From positions 2,501 through 66,500 of the forward strand of contig NZ_CYSD01000037.1 of NCBI RefSeq assembly GCF_001458415.1: a stretch of DNA of 64,000 bases, given 5' to 3'. Below, piece after piece: positions 32,902-42,321 of this stretch. This DNA is from Tritonibacter multivorans. GTDB lineage: Bacteria > Pseudomonadota > Alphaproteobacteria > Rhodobacterales > Rhodobacteraceae. The notes under the pieces were generated by a model. That model saw only the letters and a program-made list of their open reading frames with translations. It had not been told where the DNA came from and ran no database searches. The stretch's first letter is position 1, and each line of letters begins with the position of its first letter. Position numbers and translations under genes: made by a program.

Positions 32902-32954
32902 GGGGGCGCTGCCCCCGGCCTGCGGCCTCCCCCGGGATATTTTTAAAAAGATGA
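32902..32954 (+). repeat. gene-end structured element, copy 1
   Basis: Hairpin GGGGGC-GCT-GCCCCC (32902-32916), hairpin GGCC-TGC-GGCC (32917-32927), then CCCCCGGGATATTTTTAAAA and AGATGA. Copies 2 and 3 at 55101-55160 and 55175-55228 have the same order of parts with different stems. It lies 14 bases after the GST stop. The T run with preceding hairpins suggests a termination or RNA-processing role. Confidence 0.7.
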
Positions 32955-32960
32955 GTGAGG

Positions 32961-33139
32961 GCCGGACCGCATAGCGGCAAACGACGTGGGGCGTCGTTTG
33001 AGGCCCGAGCGGGCGGAGCCTTAGCCGGACCACGCAGTGGCAAACAGTGCGGGGCACTGTTTGAGGGGCGAACGGGCGGAGCCCAGCCGGACCACGCGGT
33101 GGCAAACAGTCTAGGGCAGAGTTTGTGGGGCCCTGCCCC
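32961..33139 (+). repeat. three tandem 62-63 bp repeats with conserved hairpins
   Basis: Units start at 32961, 33024 and 33086 with GCCGGACC. Each has a small stem (CCGC-ATA-GCGG, CCAC-GCA-GTGG, CCAC-GCG-GTGG) followed by a long one. The long stem is CAAACGACG/CGTCGTTTG in unit 1 and CAAACAGTG/CACTGTTTG in unit 2; in unit 3 it is partly broken. Base changes in one arm are matched in the other. Units 1-2 are joined by GCGAACGGGCGGAGCC-like text. No protein is likely here, although frames stay open. Confidence 0.75.
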
Positions 33140-33212
33140 GAGGGATCACACTGCAGGCCGCTGGTTCAGACGCGAGCTGCTCGGGTATCTGGGATAGAGG
33201 CTGTTGCGCGTC

Positions 33213-33545
33213 TCAGCGCCCCATCACGCTCTCGGCTTCCGCCGACACATTGAAGCCCAGAAGCTCCAGCCCGGCTTCGATGTCAAAGGCCAAATTGGGG
33301 GTCTGCAGCAGGTAGTCTTCGGCCGGGGTTGTTGCTTCCTGCAGCGCCAGATCACAGGCCTGGCTGTACTCGGATGCCTCAAAGGTGCCGCGCCCCAGCC
33401 AGACCAGAGCGACGAGTGCGGCTTTTTCCTCAATATTCAAACCCTGCAGAAACGCGCGCAGCTCGGGCTCTGCGCGCCCCAGTTCCCGCGCCATCAGCGC
33501 CACCTGTTCCGCCTTGTTCGGGGCAATGTCCATTTCCATGCTCAT
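33213..33545 (-). CDS. DUF3775 family protein
   Basis: The 110-residue acidic protein has the helical core ARELGRAEPELRAFLQGL and ALVALVWLGRGTF and later CDLALQEATTPAEDYLL, as in DUF3775. The function is unknown. GGGAGAGACGG precedes ATG 33545; ATG 33539 is a possible second start. It has no operon partner; the next gene on the strand, rmuC, is 180 bases upstream. Confidence 0.85.
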   Translation of the reverse strand: MSMEMDIAPNKAEQVALMARELGRAEPELRAFLQGLNIEEKAALVALVWLGRGTFEASEYSQACDLALQEATTPAEDYLLQTPNLAFDIEAGLELLGFNVSAEAESVMGR

Positions 33546-33727
33546 GTCCGTCTCTCCCGTGCCTAACGTGGTTTCACGGGACAAAGATGGCAGGCAACAG
33601 ATCAGCCGTCCTTGATCTGCGACAAACCCCGCCCCAGGGGGCCGGGCCACGTGCGCCAACGCCCTTGGGCCCGCGCAAGAGCCACGCTGCAACAGACGGG
33701 CGCGGGCGTGCGGGCCTGCAACCGCCC

Positions 33728-35143
33728 TTAGGCGTCAGAGCTTTCGAGCAGGGTCACTTCGCGCGGTGGCACCTCAACGGGGCCTGGGTCTTCCAGCGTC
33801 GCACTGGACACCACGCCAAGGGCTTCGAACTTCCGGGCCGAGGGCAGCACCCGCGATTCCAGCGAGCCCACTGCCTTGTTGTAGTTGTTCACCGCCGAGG
33901 TCATGGATTTCCCCACCATCGCAAGGTTCTTCGAGAAGGTGGTCAGACGATCATAGAGCTCTTTTGCGCCCTTCTGCACCTCCAGCGCGTTTTCGGCCAT
34001 TTTCTCTTGCTGCCAGCCATAGGCAATGGATTTCACCAGCGCCATCAGCGTGGTCGGCGTGGCGATCAGCACCTTATGTTCGAACGCATATTCGATTAGC
34101 CCCGCGTCAGCCTCAACGGCTGCTGAGACAAAGGTCTCACCGGGGATGAACATCACCACAAAATCCGGCGCCTCGCCCAGCGCCGATTGATAGGCTTTGG
34201 ACGACAGCTGTTTCACATGAGTGCGCACATGGCCCGCGTGGCGGGTCAGCGCCGCCTGCTGCGCCTCGGGGGTGTCCGCCTCCAGCGCGTCCAGATAGGC
34301 CTCCAGCGGGGTTTTGGCGTCGATCACAATGCTTTTGCCGCCGGGGATGCGCACCACCGCGTCGGGGCGGCGCAGCCCTGCATCGGTGTCGACGGATTTC
34401 TCCAGTTCATAGTCCACATGTTCGGCCATGCCCGCCATGTCAAAGACCTGCCGCAGCTGCATTTCGCCCCAGCGCCCCCGGGTTTTCGGCGCGCGCAGGG
34501 CCTGCACCAGCTTGCGGGTCTCGCCGCCCAGTGCGGCTTGACCTTCGGCCAGATGGGCCACTTGGGTGCGGATCGCACCGTAAGCCTCGTTGCGGGCTTT
34601 CTCGATTTCCTGAATGCGCTCGCCAAACTGGCCCAGCTTTTCATCGAGCGGTTTCACCAGACTCTCGATCGCTTCGTGACGGCGTGCCAGATCCGCATCT
34701 GCGGTTTTGCTGTGGGCCTGAAACCGTTCACTGACCAGCGTCAGGAAATTTTCCGAATTTTGCTTCAAAACACCCGTGGCCAGATTGGCAAATTTATCCT
34801 CCAGCTGGCGGTTCATATGCTGCATTTCCTCAAGCCGCGCCTGATGTTCGGCGTGCAGGGCCTGAATTTGCGCCTCGGCCTGAAAGCGGGCGGCGCGTTC
34901 GTTTTCACTGGTGCGGCGCAGGGTCGACAGCTCGTCCAAAGCAGGCTCTAACCTTGCCACTTCGGCCCGCAATGCGACCTCTTTCAGACGCAGCCCTTCA
35001 ACCTGCTTTTGCAACAGCGCGGCCGCTTTGCCGCGGCGGGTCGACGCCAGCGCCAGAAACAGACAGCCCACGGCCAGAAGGCAGCAAACAGCAATCGCAT
35101 TGGGCAGGGTCAGGGCCTGTGCCGCGATGTCCAGCGGGTCCAT
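33728..35143 (-). CDS. rmuC: RmuC-like recombination-limiting protein
   Basis: RmuC limits recombination at inverted repeats and may be a nuclease-fold protein. The 471-residue product has one membrane segment at residues 12-32, a long coiled coil (about 35-190), then the RmuC core (RGRWGEMQLRQVFDMAGM, then VVDAKTPLEAYLDALEA as written SIVIDAKTPLEAYLDAL and PDFVVMFIPGE). Ribosome site GAGGAGAG. It is downstream of mutL by 26 bases and same strand, so a mismatch-repair/recombination pair. Confidence 0.93.
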   Translation of the reverse strand: MDPLDIAAQALTLPNAIAVCCLLAVGCLFLALASTRRGKAAALLQKQVEGLRLKEVALRAEVARLEPALDELSTLRRTSENERAARFQAEAQIQALHAEHQARLEEMQHMNRQLEDKFANLATGVLKQNSENFLTLVSERFQAHSKTADADLARRHEAIESLVKPLDEKLGQFGERIQEIEKARNEAYGAIRTQVAHLAEGQAALGGETRKLVQALRAPKTRGRWGEMQLRQVFDMAGMAEHVDYELEKSVDTDAGLRRPDAVVRIPGGKSIVIDAKTPLEAYLDALEADTPEAQQAALTRHAGHVRTHVKQLSSKAYQSALGEAPDFVVMFIPGETFVSAAVEADAGLIEYAFEHKVLIATPTTLMALVKSIAYGWQQEKMAENALEVQKGAKELYDRLTTFSKNLAMVGKSMTSAVNNYNKAVGSLESRVLPSARKFEALGVVSSATLEDPGPVEVPPREVTLLESSDA

Positions 35144-35169
35144 GGGGCTCTCCTCAAATCTTTTTGTTC

Positions 35170-37125
35170 TTAGCTGCGGCCGAACAGGCGTTCGATATCC
35201 GCGAGTTTTAATTCAACATAGGTGGGGCGGCCGTGGTTGCACTGGCCGGAATGGGGCGTGGCCTCCATTTCCCTCAAGAGCGCATCCATTTCTTCGCCGC
35301 GCATCCGGCGGCCGGACCGGATCGAGCCATGGCAGGCCACGCGGGACAGGATCGCTTCGACCTTGGCCTGCAGCAGCTGGCTTTCGCCCTGATCGGCCAG
35401 TTCATCCAGAATATCGCGGATCAGCGCCTCGGCATTCACCGTGCCCAAGAGAGCCGGCGTTTCCCGCACCGCAATGGCGCTGCCGCCGAAGGGTTCGATC
35501 CCCAGACCGAATTTATACAGCTCGTCCGAGACATCCAAGAGCCGCGCTGCGTCGCCCTCGCTCAGTTCCACAATCTCGGGGATCAGCAACCCCTGCGTGG
35601 CGACGCCGTTTTCGGCCATCTGGTGTTTTAGCCGCTCATAGACCAGCCGTTCGTGGGCGGCGTGCTGGTCGACAATCACCATACCGTCTTGGGTCTGGGC
35701 AATAATGTAGTTTTCATGCACCTGCCCACGCGCTGCGCCGAGCGGCAGGGTTTCGGGGCTGACCACCGGTGTCTGTGGCGGGGCGCCGGGCGTTTCATGT
35801 GAAACGTCGGGCGTGTCGATCACCCGGCCCGAGTAGCTGCCTGCCAGTTCGGAGAACCCAGCCGCCGCCGCTGTTGCAAGCGGCGCATCCACGGGCGTGT
35901 CCTCCTGCGGGCCGGGCGCCTGCGCCGCATAAGACCGGTGCATGGCTTGGCGCGAGGGCCGGGAAGCCAGATCCATCTGATAGACACGCGGCGCGCCTGT
36001 GGCGGTGGGCTCTTCCGGGCGCATGGCCCCCAGCGTCGCGCCTGCCACAGTGGTCGAGGCCCGGTGGCCCGCCTCGCTCAATGCGTGGCGCAGGGACGAC
36101 ACGATCAGCCCGCGCACCAAGGCCGGGTCGCGAAAGCGGACCTCGGATTTCGCCGGGTGCACGTTGACGTCCACCAGCTCTGGGTCGCAGTCGATAAACA
36201 AGGCCGCCGCCGGGTGGCGGTCGCGGCTAAGGAAATCCATATAGGCCGCGCGCAGGGCGCCGGTGAGGGTTTTGTCTTTGACCGGGCGCGTGTTCACAAA
36301 CAGGAACTGCGTCACCGCCGCGCCGCGCGAATAGGTCGGCAGTGCGGCATAGCCATAGAGGCGAATGCCCTCGCGGGTGTGGTCGATCTTCAGCGCGTTT
36401 TCTGCAAATTCGCGCCCAATGACCGATGCCAGCCGCCCATGCAGCGCGTCAAACAGATCCCCCGACAGCGGGTCGGCACGGAAGGTCACACGCCCCTCGC
36501 CCCCGCCCGAGACATCGCGCAGGGTGAACCCAATCGCAGGTTCTGCCATGGCCAGACGTTTGATCGTATCGCCAATGGCTTGGCTTTCCGCGCGGTCAGA
36601 GCGCATGAATTTCAGCCGTGCGGGCGTGGCAAAGAACAGATCGCGCAGTTCGACCACCGTGCCCTGACGCAGGGCGGCGGGTTTCACCGGCTCCATCCGC
36701 CCGCCCGCCACACGGATTGACACGGCATCCTGCCCTTTGACCCGGCTGGTGATGGTCAGCCGCCCCACCGCGCCAAGCGAGGGCAGGGCCTCGCCCCGGA
36801 AGCCAAAGGTGTGGATGTTCAGAAGGTCCGAGCCGTCGATTTTCGAGGTCGCGTGCCGTGACAGGGCCAGCGGCAGGTCGTCCGCCGTCATCCCGCAGCC
36901 ATCGTCCGTCACCCGGATCAGCGTCTTGCCGCCATCGGCGATCTCAACCGTGATGCGGGTGGCGCCAGCGTCGATGGCGTTCTCCACCAGTTCTTTCACG
37001 GCCGAGGCCGGGCGCTCTACCACCTCGCCTGCGGCAATGCGGTTGATGGCGCTGTCGTCGAGCTGCCGGATGACAGGACGGGATCTGGTCGGATCAGCAT
37101 TCATTTGGGGGTCTGGGGTGGACAT
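35170..37125 (-). CDS. mutL: DNA mismatch repair protein MutL, endonuclease type
   Basis: MutL links MutS to strand removal. The 651-residue protein has the GHKL ATPase ([37 protein letters not shown]) and a C-terminal dimerisation domain with the metal-dependent endonuclease motif [12 protein letters not shown] (DQHA-x2-E-x4-E) and ACHGSIRSG. So it should nick DNA itself, unlike E. coli MutL. A Pro-rich linker lies at about residues 390-470. I take ATG 37125 (MSTPDPQMN); ATG 37104 is possible and neither has a clear ribosome site. Confidence 0.95.
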   Translation of the reverse strand: MSTPDPQMNADPTRSRPVIRQLDDSAINRIAAGEVVERPASAVKELVENAIDAGATRITVEIADGGKTLIRVTDDGCGMTADDLPLALSRHATSKIDGSDLLNIHTFGFRGEALPSLGAVGRLTITSRVKGQDAVSIRVAGGRMEPVKPAALRQGTVVELRDLFFATPARLKFMRSDRAESQAIGDTIKRLAMAEPAIGFTLRDVSGGGEGRVTFRADPLSGDLFDALHGRLASVIGREFAENALKIDHTREGIRLYGYAALPTYSRGAAVTQFLFVNTRPVKDKTLTGALRAAYMDFLSRDRHPAAALFIDCDPELVDVNVHPAKSEVRFRDPALVRGLIVSSLRHALSEAGHRASTTVAGATLGAMRPEEPTATGAPRVYQMDLASRPSRQAMHRSYAAQAPGPQEDTPVDAPLATAAAAGFSELAGSYSGRVIDTPDVSHETPGAPPQTPVVSPETLPLGAARGQVHENYIIAQTQDGMVIVDQHAAHERLVYERLKHQMAENGVATQGLLIPEIVELSEGDAARLLDVSDELYKFGLGIEPFGGSAIAVRETPALLGTVNAEALIRDILDELADQGESQLLQAKVEAILSRVACHGSIRSGRRMRGEEMDALLREMEATPHSGQCNHGRPTYVELKLADIERLFGRS

Positions 37126-37202
37126 ACCGCTAAATCTAGCATGTTGAGGGACGATTCTGCCAGTTGGAATACGCCCCCTTGGCAGCCGCTGCAAGCGGTG
37201 CG

Positions 37203-38129
37203 TCAGACGCCCGCCGGCGCGCCCGCGCGGTGGCGGCAGGGGCCAAAGACCGCCGTCAGCGCAAGGATCACGCCCGACACCGTGGCGATCATGCCCGCCG
37301 CGCTCACCGCGTCATACATGCCGATCCACAGCGGGCCGTATCCGGCCAGAACATACCCAAGCACGGCAGAGAGCAGCGCAAAGGCTACGCTCCATGCAAC
37401 CTGCACGCCCAGCCGGTTGGTCATCATCCGCGCCGCTGCGGGCGGGCAGATGAACATGGCGATCACAATGATCGAGCCCACCGCATCAAAGGCCGCAACC
37501 GCTGCAATGGCCGCGACCACCACCAACGCCAACCCCAGCGCTGTGGTGCGCAGGCCCAGCGTGCGGGCAAAGCCTTCGTCAAAGGTAGAGATCGCCAAAG
37601 GCCGCCAGAACAGCCACAGGAACAGCACCACGCCCAGCAACGTCACCGCAATGCGCGGCAGCTCGGGCGGGAGATGGCGCAGGGCGTCCCAGTCCAACAG
37701 GCTGCCCCAGCCGGTGGCATCCAGCCAGATCAGGCTTTCCAGATTGCCATAAAGCGCATGTTCCACATCCAGATGTACCGAGGACGTATCGGTCTGCTCC
37801 AGCAGCAGAACCCCACCTGCAAACATCGCGGTAAAGACAACGCCCATCGCAGCACCGGGTTCGATCCGGCCCAGACGGCGGATCACCTCGATCAGCACCA
37901 CAGAAATCACCGCCGCGCCTGCCGCGCCAATCATCATTGGCCAGGTGGAAATCGCACCGGTGATCAGGAAGGCCACAACAATACCCGGCAAGGCCACATG
38001 GCTGATCGCATCGCCAATCAGCGCCTGACGGCGCAGCAGCAGGAAGTTCCCCGGCAGCGCACAGGCCACGGCGGCAAAAGCCCCGATCAGCAGCGGCGGC
38101 AGGGACAGCGGGACAAATTCCGATCCCAT
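37203..38129 (-). CDS. Mn/Fe-type ABC transporter permease (second permease)
   Basis: The 308-residue ABC-3 family permease has about eight helices, with [16 protein letters not shown] (the conserved segment) near the first third and [22 protein letters not shown] in the middle (quoted in part). It pairs with the permease at 38129-39331. Its ATG shares a base with the stop of that gene (TGATG), so translation is coupled. It is last in the operon. Confidence 0.92.
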   Translation of the reverse strand: MGSEFVPLSLPPLLIGAFAAVACALPGNFLLLRRQALIGDAISHVALPGIVVAFLITGAISTWPMMIGAAGAAVISVVLIEVIRRLGRIEPGAAMGVVFTAMFAGGVLLLEQTDTSSVHLDVEHALYGNLESLIWLDATGWGSLLDWDALRHLPPELPRIAVTLLGVVLFLWLFWRPLAISTFDEGFARTLGLRTTALGLALVVVAAIAAVAAFDAVGSIIVIAMFICPPAAARMMTNRLGVQVAWSVAFALLSAVLGYVLAGYGPLWIGMYDAVSAAGMIATVSGVILALTAVFGPCRHRAGAPAGV

Positions 38130-39331
38130 CAGATGGCCTCCTTCGGGGCACCAATGCGCGCATCCAATGCGGCGATCTGGTCGGCGGTCAGCACGGTCTC
38201 GATCCCGCGTAGGCCATCGTATTGCGCGCTTGCGGCCTCTTGTGCCTGATCGCGGCGCAACATCGCCCAGCGGGCCTCGTCCCGCAGCGCCTTGGCGGCC
38301 TGCGCGCGGCCATCGTCCGTCGCAACCCCATCGGCCCGCATGAGGCCCGCACGGCGCAACAGGCGGCGGGTCAGCGGCTCAAAGATCTCCTGCCCCTGCG
38401 CCAGCGCAAGAAGCCCTTGGCGCATGTGGACACGGGCCTGAAACCGGCGATGGCGCAGGATCGCGGCCAACACGCCACGACCGGGCGCCAACAGCAGCGA
38501 CAGCAGGAACAAGGCGGCACTAAACAGGACAATAATCGGCCCCGTCGGCAGGTTTGGCGCGGTCGCAGACACCGCCGCCCCCAGATAGGCCGCCACACCA
38601 CCAAAGGCGCCGGACAGGATCACCACCTGCCCTGCCCGTTCGCTCCAGAACCGTGCGGTCACGGCGGGAATAATCAACAGCGCAACAATCAGGATCAGCC
38701 CGACGATCTTCAGCCCCACAACGGTCACCGCCATCACCAGCGCCATCATCGCCATATCGACGCGGGGCACGTTCACCCCTTGGGCGGCGGCATATTCCGG
38801 ATCAAAGCTGACCAGCAGCATCGGCCGCCGCATCACCGCGATCACCGCCAGAACGGCCAGCCCCCCCAGCGCGATAGTCACCGCATCCGCGAACAACATC
38901 CCCGCAGTAGAGCCTAATAAGAACCCCTCAAGCCCCGCCTGCCGCCCCACGCCCAGCGACTGGATCACGGTCATCAGGACCACGCCGAAACCAAAGAACA
39001 CGGATAAGACCGCGCCAATGGCGGCATCCTCGGCCAGCCGTGTGTGGCGCGTCAGCGCGTTCATACACCACAAGCCCACCATGGCAGAGACGGCAGAGCC
39101 CAAAAGCAGCCCAATCAGGCTGCGCCCTTCGCCGCCCAGCGCGACCATAATCAGAAAGGCCATTGCCACCCCCGGCAGGGTCGCATGGCTGACCGCATCC
39201 GCGACCAATGCGCGTTTGCGCAAGAAAAGGAAGGTGCCGGTGATCCCCGCTGCCGCCCCCAGAAGGGCTGCGCCAATGGTCACCAGCGTGGCATTATACC
39301 CCAGCTGCAACAGCAGCGCCTGCGCCAGCAT
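38129..39331 (-). CDS. Mn/Fe-type ABC transporter permease with C-terminal extension
   Basis: This 400-residue ABC-3 permease has the conserved VADAVSHATLPGVAMAFLI and about eight helices in its first 290 residues. A cytoplasmic tail of about 110 residues follows (FEPLTRRLLRRAGLMRADGV, then AKALRDEARWAMLRRDQ), which resembles the winged-helix tails fused to some MntC/TroC permeases. It could sense metal or regulate transport. Three bases separate it from the ATPase stop. Confidence 0.9.
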   Translation of the reverse strand: MLAQALLLQLGYNATLVTIGAALLGAAAGITGTFLFLRKRALVADAVSHATLPGVAMAFLIMVALGGEGRSLIGLLLGSAVSAMVGLWCMNALTRHTRLAEDAAIGAVLSVFFGFGVVLMTVIQSLGVGRQAGLEGFLLGSTAGMLFADAVTIALGGLAVLAVIAVMRRPMLLVSFDPEYAAAQGVNVPRVDMAMMALVMAVTVVGLKIVGLILIVALLIIPAVTARFWSERAGQVVILSGAFGGVAAYLGAAVSATAPNLPTGPIIVLFSAALFLLSLLLAPGRGVLAAILRHRRFQARVHMRQGLLALAQGQEIFEPLTRRLLRRAGLMRADGVATDDGRAQAAKALRDEARWAMLRRDQAQEAASAQYDGLRGIETVLTADQIAALDARIGAPKEAI

Positions 39332-39334
39332 CCC

Positions 39335-40132
39335 TCAGCCTGCCACTTGTGCGATCTGCGCGGTTGCCAGACGGCCACCATAGGCGTCATGCAGCGTGTC
39401 AGCCGTGAAGGCCTCTGCCACTGTGCCTTCGGCCACCTTGCGGGTGTTGATCAGGAAAACATTGTCGAAATATCCGGCCACGGTGGCCAGATCATGATGC
39501 ACGACGACAACGGTTTTGCCCTCGGCGCGCAGGGCTTTCAGCACATCAATGATCGCCTTCTCGGTCGCTGCATCAACGCCTGCAAAGGGTTCGTCCAGCA
39601 CGTAAAGGTCTGCGCCCTGCGCAAGGGCCCGCGCCAGAAACACCCGCTGCTGCTGACCACCGGACAGCTGGCCGATTTGCCGATGGGCGAAATCTTTCAT
39701 GCCGACACGATCAAGGCAGGCCTCGGCCTGTTTCACGTGGCGCCCGCGCAGACGGCCCAACAGGCCGACCTCGCGGTAAAGCCCCATCAGCACCACATCA
39801 ATCACGCGGGTCGGGAAATCCCAATCGACCGAGGCGCGTTGCGGCACATAGGCAATGCGCCCGCGTTGCCGCGCAATCGGTTTGCCAAAGACCTGCACCC
39901 GGCCCGACACCGCCGGCACCACGCCCAATGCGGCCTTCAGCAGGGTCGATTTACCGGCCCCATTTGGACCAATAATCGCGGTCATCTTGCCGGCCTCCAC
40001 CGTCATATCGACAGAGAAGACAGCCGGCTTTTCGCCATAGCTCACGGTCAGGCCACGGATCGCCAGCGGGCTGTCCTGCCCGCCCGGTTCAGTGATCTTT
40101 TTGCCGTCGCGGCTGACCAGAGCAATATCCAT
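39335..40132 (-). CDS. Mn/Fe-type ABC transporter ATP-binding protein
   Basis: The 265-residue ATPase has Walker A GPNGAGKST, the FrGY-like loop YVPQRASVDWDFP typical of metal transporters of the MntB/ZnuC group, signature LSGGQQQRVFLARAL, Walker B LYVLDEPFAGVD and HHDLATV. It powers the two permeases encoded after it and follows the binding protein by three bases. Confidence 0.95.
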   Translation of the reverse strand: MDIALVSRDGKKITEPGGQDSPLAIRGLTVSYGEKPAVFSVDMTVEAGKMTAIIGPNGAGKSTLLKAALGVVPAVSGRVQVFGKPIARQRGRIAYVPQRASVDWDFPTRVIDVVLMGLYREVGLLGRLRGRHVKQAEACLDRVGMKDFAHRQIGQLSGGQQQRVFLARALAQGADLYVLDEPFAGVDAATEKAIIDVLKALRAEGKTVVVVHHDLATVAGYFDNVFLINTRKVAEGTVAEAFTADTLHDAYGGRLATAQIAQVAG

Positions 40133-40135
40133 GGC

Positions 40136-41098
40136 TTAATGTCCTGCGCCCAGTTTGCCGTCCATGCCGCCTGCGGGGACATCCGCCCCAAGTGCCGCCG
40201 CAATGGTGGTAAAGTTGTGATCCAGCATCCCGATATAGGTGCCCTCGTAGGTACCATCGGCCCCCATCGCGTCAGAGTAAAGCTCGCCCCCGATTTTAAC
40301 CGCGTGGCCTTTCGCCGCTGCCCCCTCAATGAGCGCTTTCATATTGCGGTCCGCGACCGAGGTCTCCACAAACACCGCGCCGACATTGCGGTTGACCAGC
40401 GTGTCGACCAGTTCGCCAATGCGGTTCAGACCGGCTTCGGACTGGGTGGAAATGCCCTGAATGCCCATGACCTCGAACCCATAGCCCTGCCCGAAATAGC
40501 CAAAGGCATCATGGGCCGTGACCAGCACGCGGTTCTCTGCGGGCACTTGTTCCAGCAGCAGTTTGCCATAATCGGTCAGGCGATCCAGATCCTGCAGATG
40601 CGCGGCGGCATTGGCGGCGAAGGTTGCAGCCGCCTCGGGGCGGGCCTCGGTCAGGGCAACCTGCACCGAGCCCACAACCTGTTGCCACAGCTCCGGATCC
40701 ATCCAGACATGGGGGTCGTATTTATCGGCGTAGTCATCATGCGTGCGCAGCGCGTCCTTGGGCAGGGCCTCGGCCACCGCAACCACGTCGCGTTTGCGCT
40801 CAAGGTCGTGGAAGAAGTCTTCCATCTGCGCCTCGAGGTACAGCCCATGCCACAGCACCAGATCGGCGCGGGTCATGGCGACAATATCGCTGCGGGTCTG
40901 GCGATAGGCATGGGGATCGACACCGGGGCCCATCAGCGCCTTGACCGAAACCTCATCCCCACCGACCTGACGCACGGCATCCGCAATCATGCCGGTGGTT
41001 GCGACCACGCTCAGCGGCTCTGCGGCCTGAGCAACAGGGGCCAGCGCCATCAGCGCGGCGGTGGCAAAGCCCAAAAGAGTATGGCGGCGGTTCATCAT
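40136..41098 (-). CDS. Mn/Fe-type ABC transporter substrate-binding protein
   Basis: This cluster A-1 binding protein of about 320 residues has a signal peptide (to APVAQAA) and the four metal ligands of the manganese/iron class: His in GVDPHAYR (about residue 63), His in YDPHVWMDP, Glu in VFVETSVADR and Asp in LYSDAMG. The His-His-Glu-Asp set and the absence of a His-rich loop argue for Mn or Fe rather than Zn. GGACTGGGATC precedes twin ATGs at 41098 and 41095. It heads the operon, next to two palindromic operators. Confidence 0.93.
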   Translation of the reverse strand: MMNRRHTLLGFATAALMALAPVAQAAEPLSVVATTGMIADAVRQVGGDEVSVKALMGPGVDPHAYRQTRSDIVAMTRADLVLWHGLYLEAQMEDFFHDLERKRDVVAVAEALPKDALRTHDDYADKYDPHVWMDPELWQQVVGSVQVALTEARPEAAATFAANAAAHLQDLDRLTDYGKLLLEQVPAENRVLVTAHDAFGYFGQGYGFEVMGIQGISTQSEAGLNRIGELVDTLVNRNVGAVFVETSVADRNMKALIEGAAAKGHAVKIGGELYSDAMGADGTYEGTYIGMLDHNFTTIAAALGADVPAGGMDGKLGAGH

Positions 41099-41130
41099 GA
41101 TCCCAGTCCTCGACTTGTTTGAAGGGAATA

Positions 41131-41145
41131 TGAGAACGATTCTCA
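41131..41145. promoter_or_regulatory. operator-like palindrome TGAGAA-CGA-TTCTCA
   Basis: A perfect 6-3-6 inverted repeat 33 bases before the start of the metal-binding protein gene. The shape recalls Fur-family boxes, consistent with metal-dependent repression of the transporter operon. Confidence 0.6.
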
Positions 41146-41160
41146 ACTTCGTCAATCTAT

Positions 41161-41177
41161 TTGCGAATTATTCGCAA
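41161..41177. promoter_or_regulatory. operator-like palindrome TTGCGAAT-T-ATTCGCAA
   Basis: A perfect 8-1-8 inverted repeat, similar in form to the Mur/MRS site of alphaproteobacteria. It is 30 bases from the first palindrome (centre to centre 31). Together they suggest a two-site metal operator between the transporter and deoC. Confidence 0.6.
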
Positions 41178-41318
41178 GAAAAACCACAAACGGGTGCATT
41201 TTTTGTCCTTTTGGTAAAAAAATTGCCTGAATCTCGGGCACCCATGCTTGCATTGCGGCCTATGCCCGTGCGAATTTGCCGCAAAATCTGCCTCTCCATA
41301 TTCATGAGGAATCTCCAC

Positions 41319-42305
41319 ATGGACAGCTCAAACGCCACCCAGATCCATACGGGTCATGGAACGATACCGCGCAACCCCGGCACTGACTTTGATCTTGATT
41401 GGGCGCTGAGCCTGACCGCCAATACCTCGGCCATTGAACGCCGCTGCGCCACCCTGCCCGGCCGCCGTTCGGTGAAGAAAGACTATCAGGCCGCGTGGCT
41501 CTTGAAGGCGATCAGCCTGATTGACCTGACCACCCTGGCCGGGGACGACACCGAAGCCCGCGTGCGCCGCCTCTGCGCCAAGGCCCGCCAGCCGGTGAAC
41601 GCAGCGCTTCTGTCCCAGCTGGGCATGGACGGCCTGACCACCGGGGCGGTCTGTGTCTATCACGAGATGATCCCGGCGGCCGTCAAGGCGCTCAAGGGGT
41701 CGGGCATTCCCGTTGCAGCCGTCTCTACCGGCTTCCCGGCCGGCCTGTCGCCCTTCCACCTGCGCGTGGAAGAGATCCGCGAAAGCGTCAAAGCTGGCGC
41801 CGAAGAGATCGACATTGTGATTTCCCGCCGCCTCGTGCTCGAAGGGAAATGGCAGGAGCTTTATAATGAGATGCGCGCCTTCCGCGAGGCCTGCGGCGAT
41901 GCGCACGTCAAAGCGATCCTTGCCACCGGCGAACTCGGCTCCCTGCGCAACGTCGCACGCGCGTCGATGATCTGCATGATGGCGGGCGCGGATTTCATCA
42001 AGACCTCGACCGGCAAGGAAAGCGTCAATGCCACCCTGCCCGTATCCCTCGTGATGATCCGCGCGATCCGCGAATATTTTGAGCGCACCGGCTATTACGT
42101 CGGCTACAAGCCCGCCGGTGGTATTTCCAAGGCCAAGGACGCGCTGGTGTACCTGTCCCTCATCAAAGAGGAACTGGGCGACCGCTGGCTGCAGCCTGAC
42201 CTCTTCCGCTTTGGCGCGTCTTCCCTGCTGGGCGACATTGAACGCCAGCTAGAACACCATGTGACCGGGGCCTATTCCGCTGGCCACCGCCACGCGATGG
42301 CCTGA
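41319..42305 (+). CDS. deoC: deoxyribose-phosphate aldolase
   Basis: DeoC splits 2-deoxyribose 5-phosphate into glyceraldehyde 3-phosphate and acetaldehyde. The 328-residue product has the Schiff-base Lys228 (ADFIKTSTGK) and the later lysine YVGYKPAGGISKAKDA, of the long class with an N-terminal extension of about 60 residues. ATG 41319 follows GAGGA by eight bases. It is 16 bases from the aldehyde dehydrogenase gene and surely cotranscribed: the dehydrogenase can take the acetaldehyde. Confidence 0.95.
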   Translation: MDSSNATQIHTGHGTIPRNPGTDFDLDWALSLTANTSAIERRCATLPGRRSVKKDYQAAWLLKAISLIDLTTLAGDDTEARVRRLCAKARQPVNAALLSQLGMDGLTTGAVCVYHEMIPAAVKALKGSGIPVAAVSTGFPAGLSPFHLRVEEIRESVKAGAEEIDIVISRRLVLEGKWQELYNEMRAFREACGDAHVKAILATGELGSLRNVARASMICMMAGADFIKTSTGKESVNATLPVSLVMIRAIREYFERTGYYVGYKPAGGISKAKDALVYLSLIKEELGDRWLQPDLFRFGASSLLGDIERQLEHHVTGAYSAGHRHAMA

Positions 42306-42321
42306 TCCAAGGACTGAACAG

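Noticed and set aside
32955-33197. 80-codon open frame over the tandem repeats
   Set aside because: The units differ by compensating stem changes that alter the amino acids; no start signal; repeats explain the openness.
37203-41098. Calling the metal ABC operon znuABC
   Set aside because: The binding protein has the His-His-Glu-Asp ligand set and no His-rich loop, and there are two permeases; both favour Mn/Fe over Zn.
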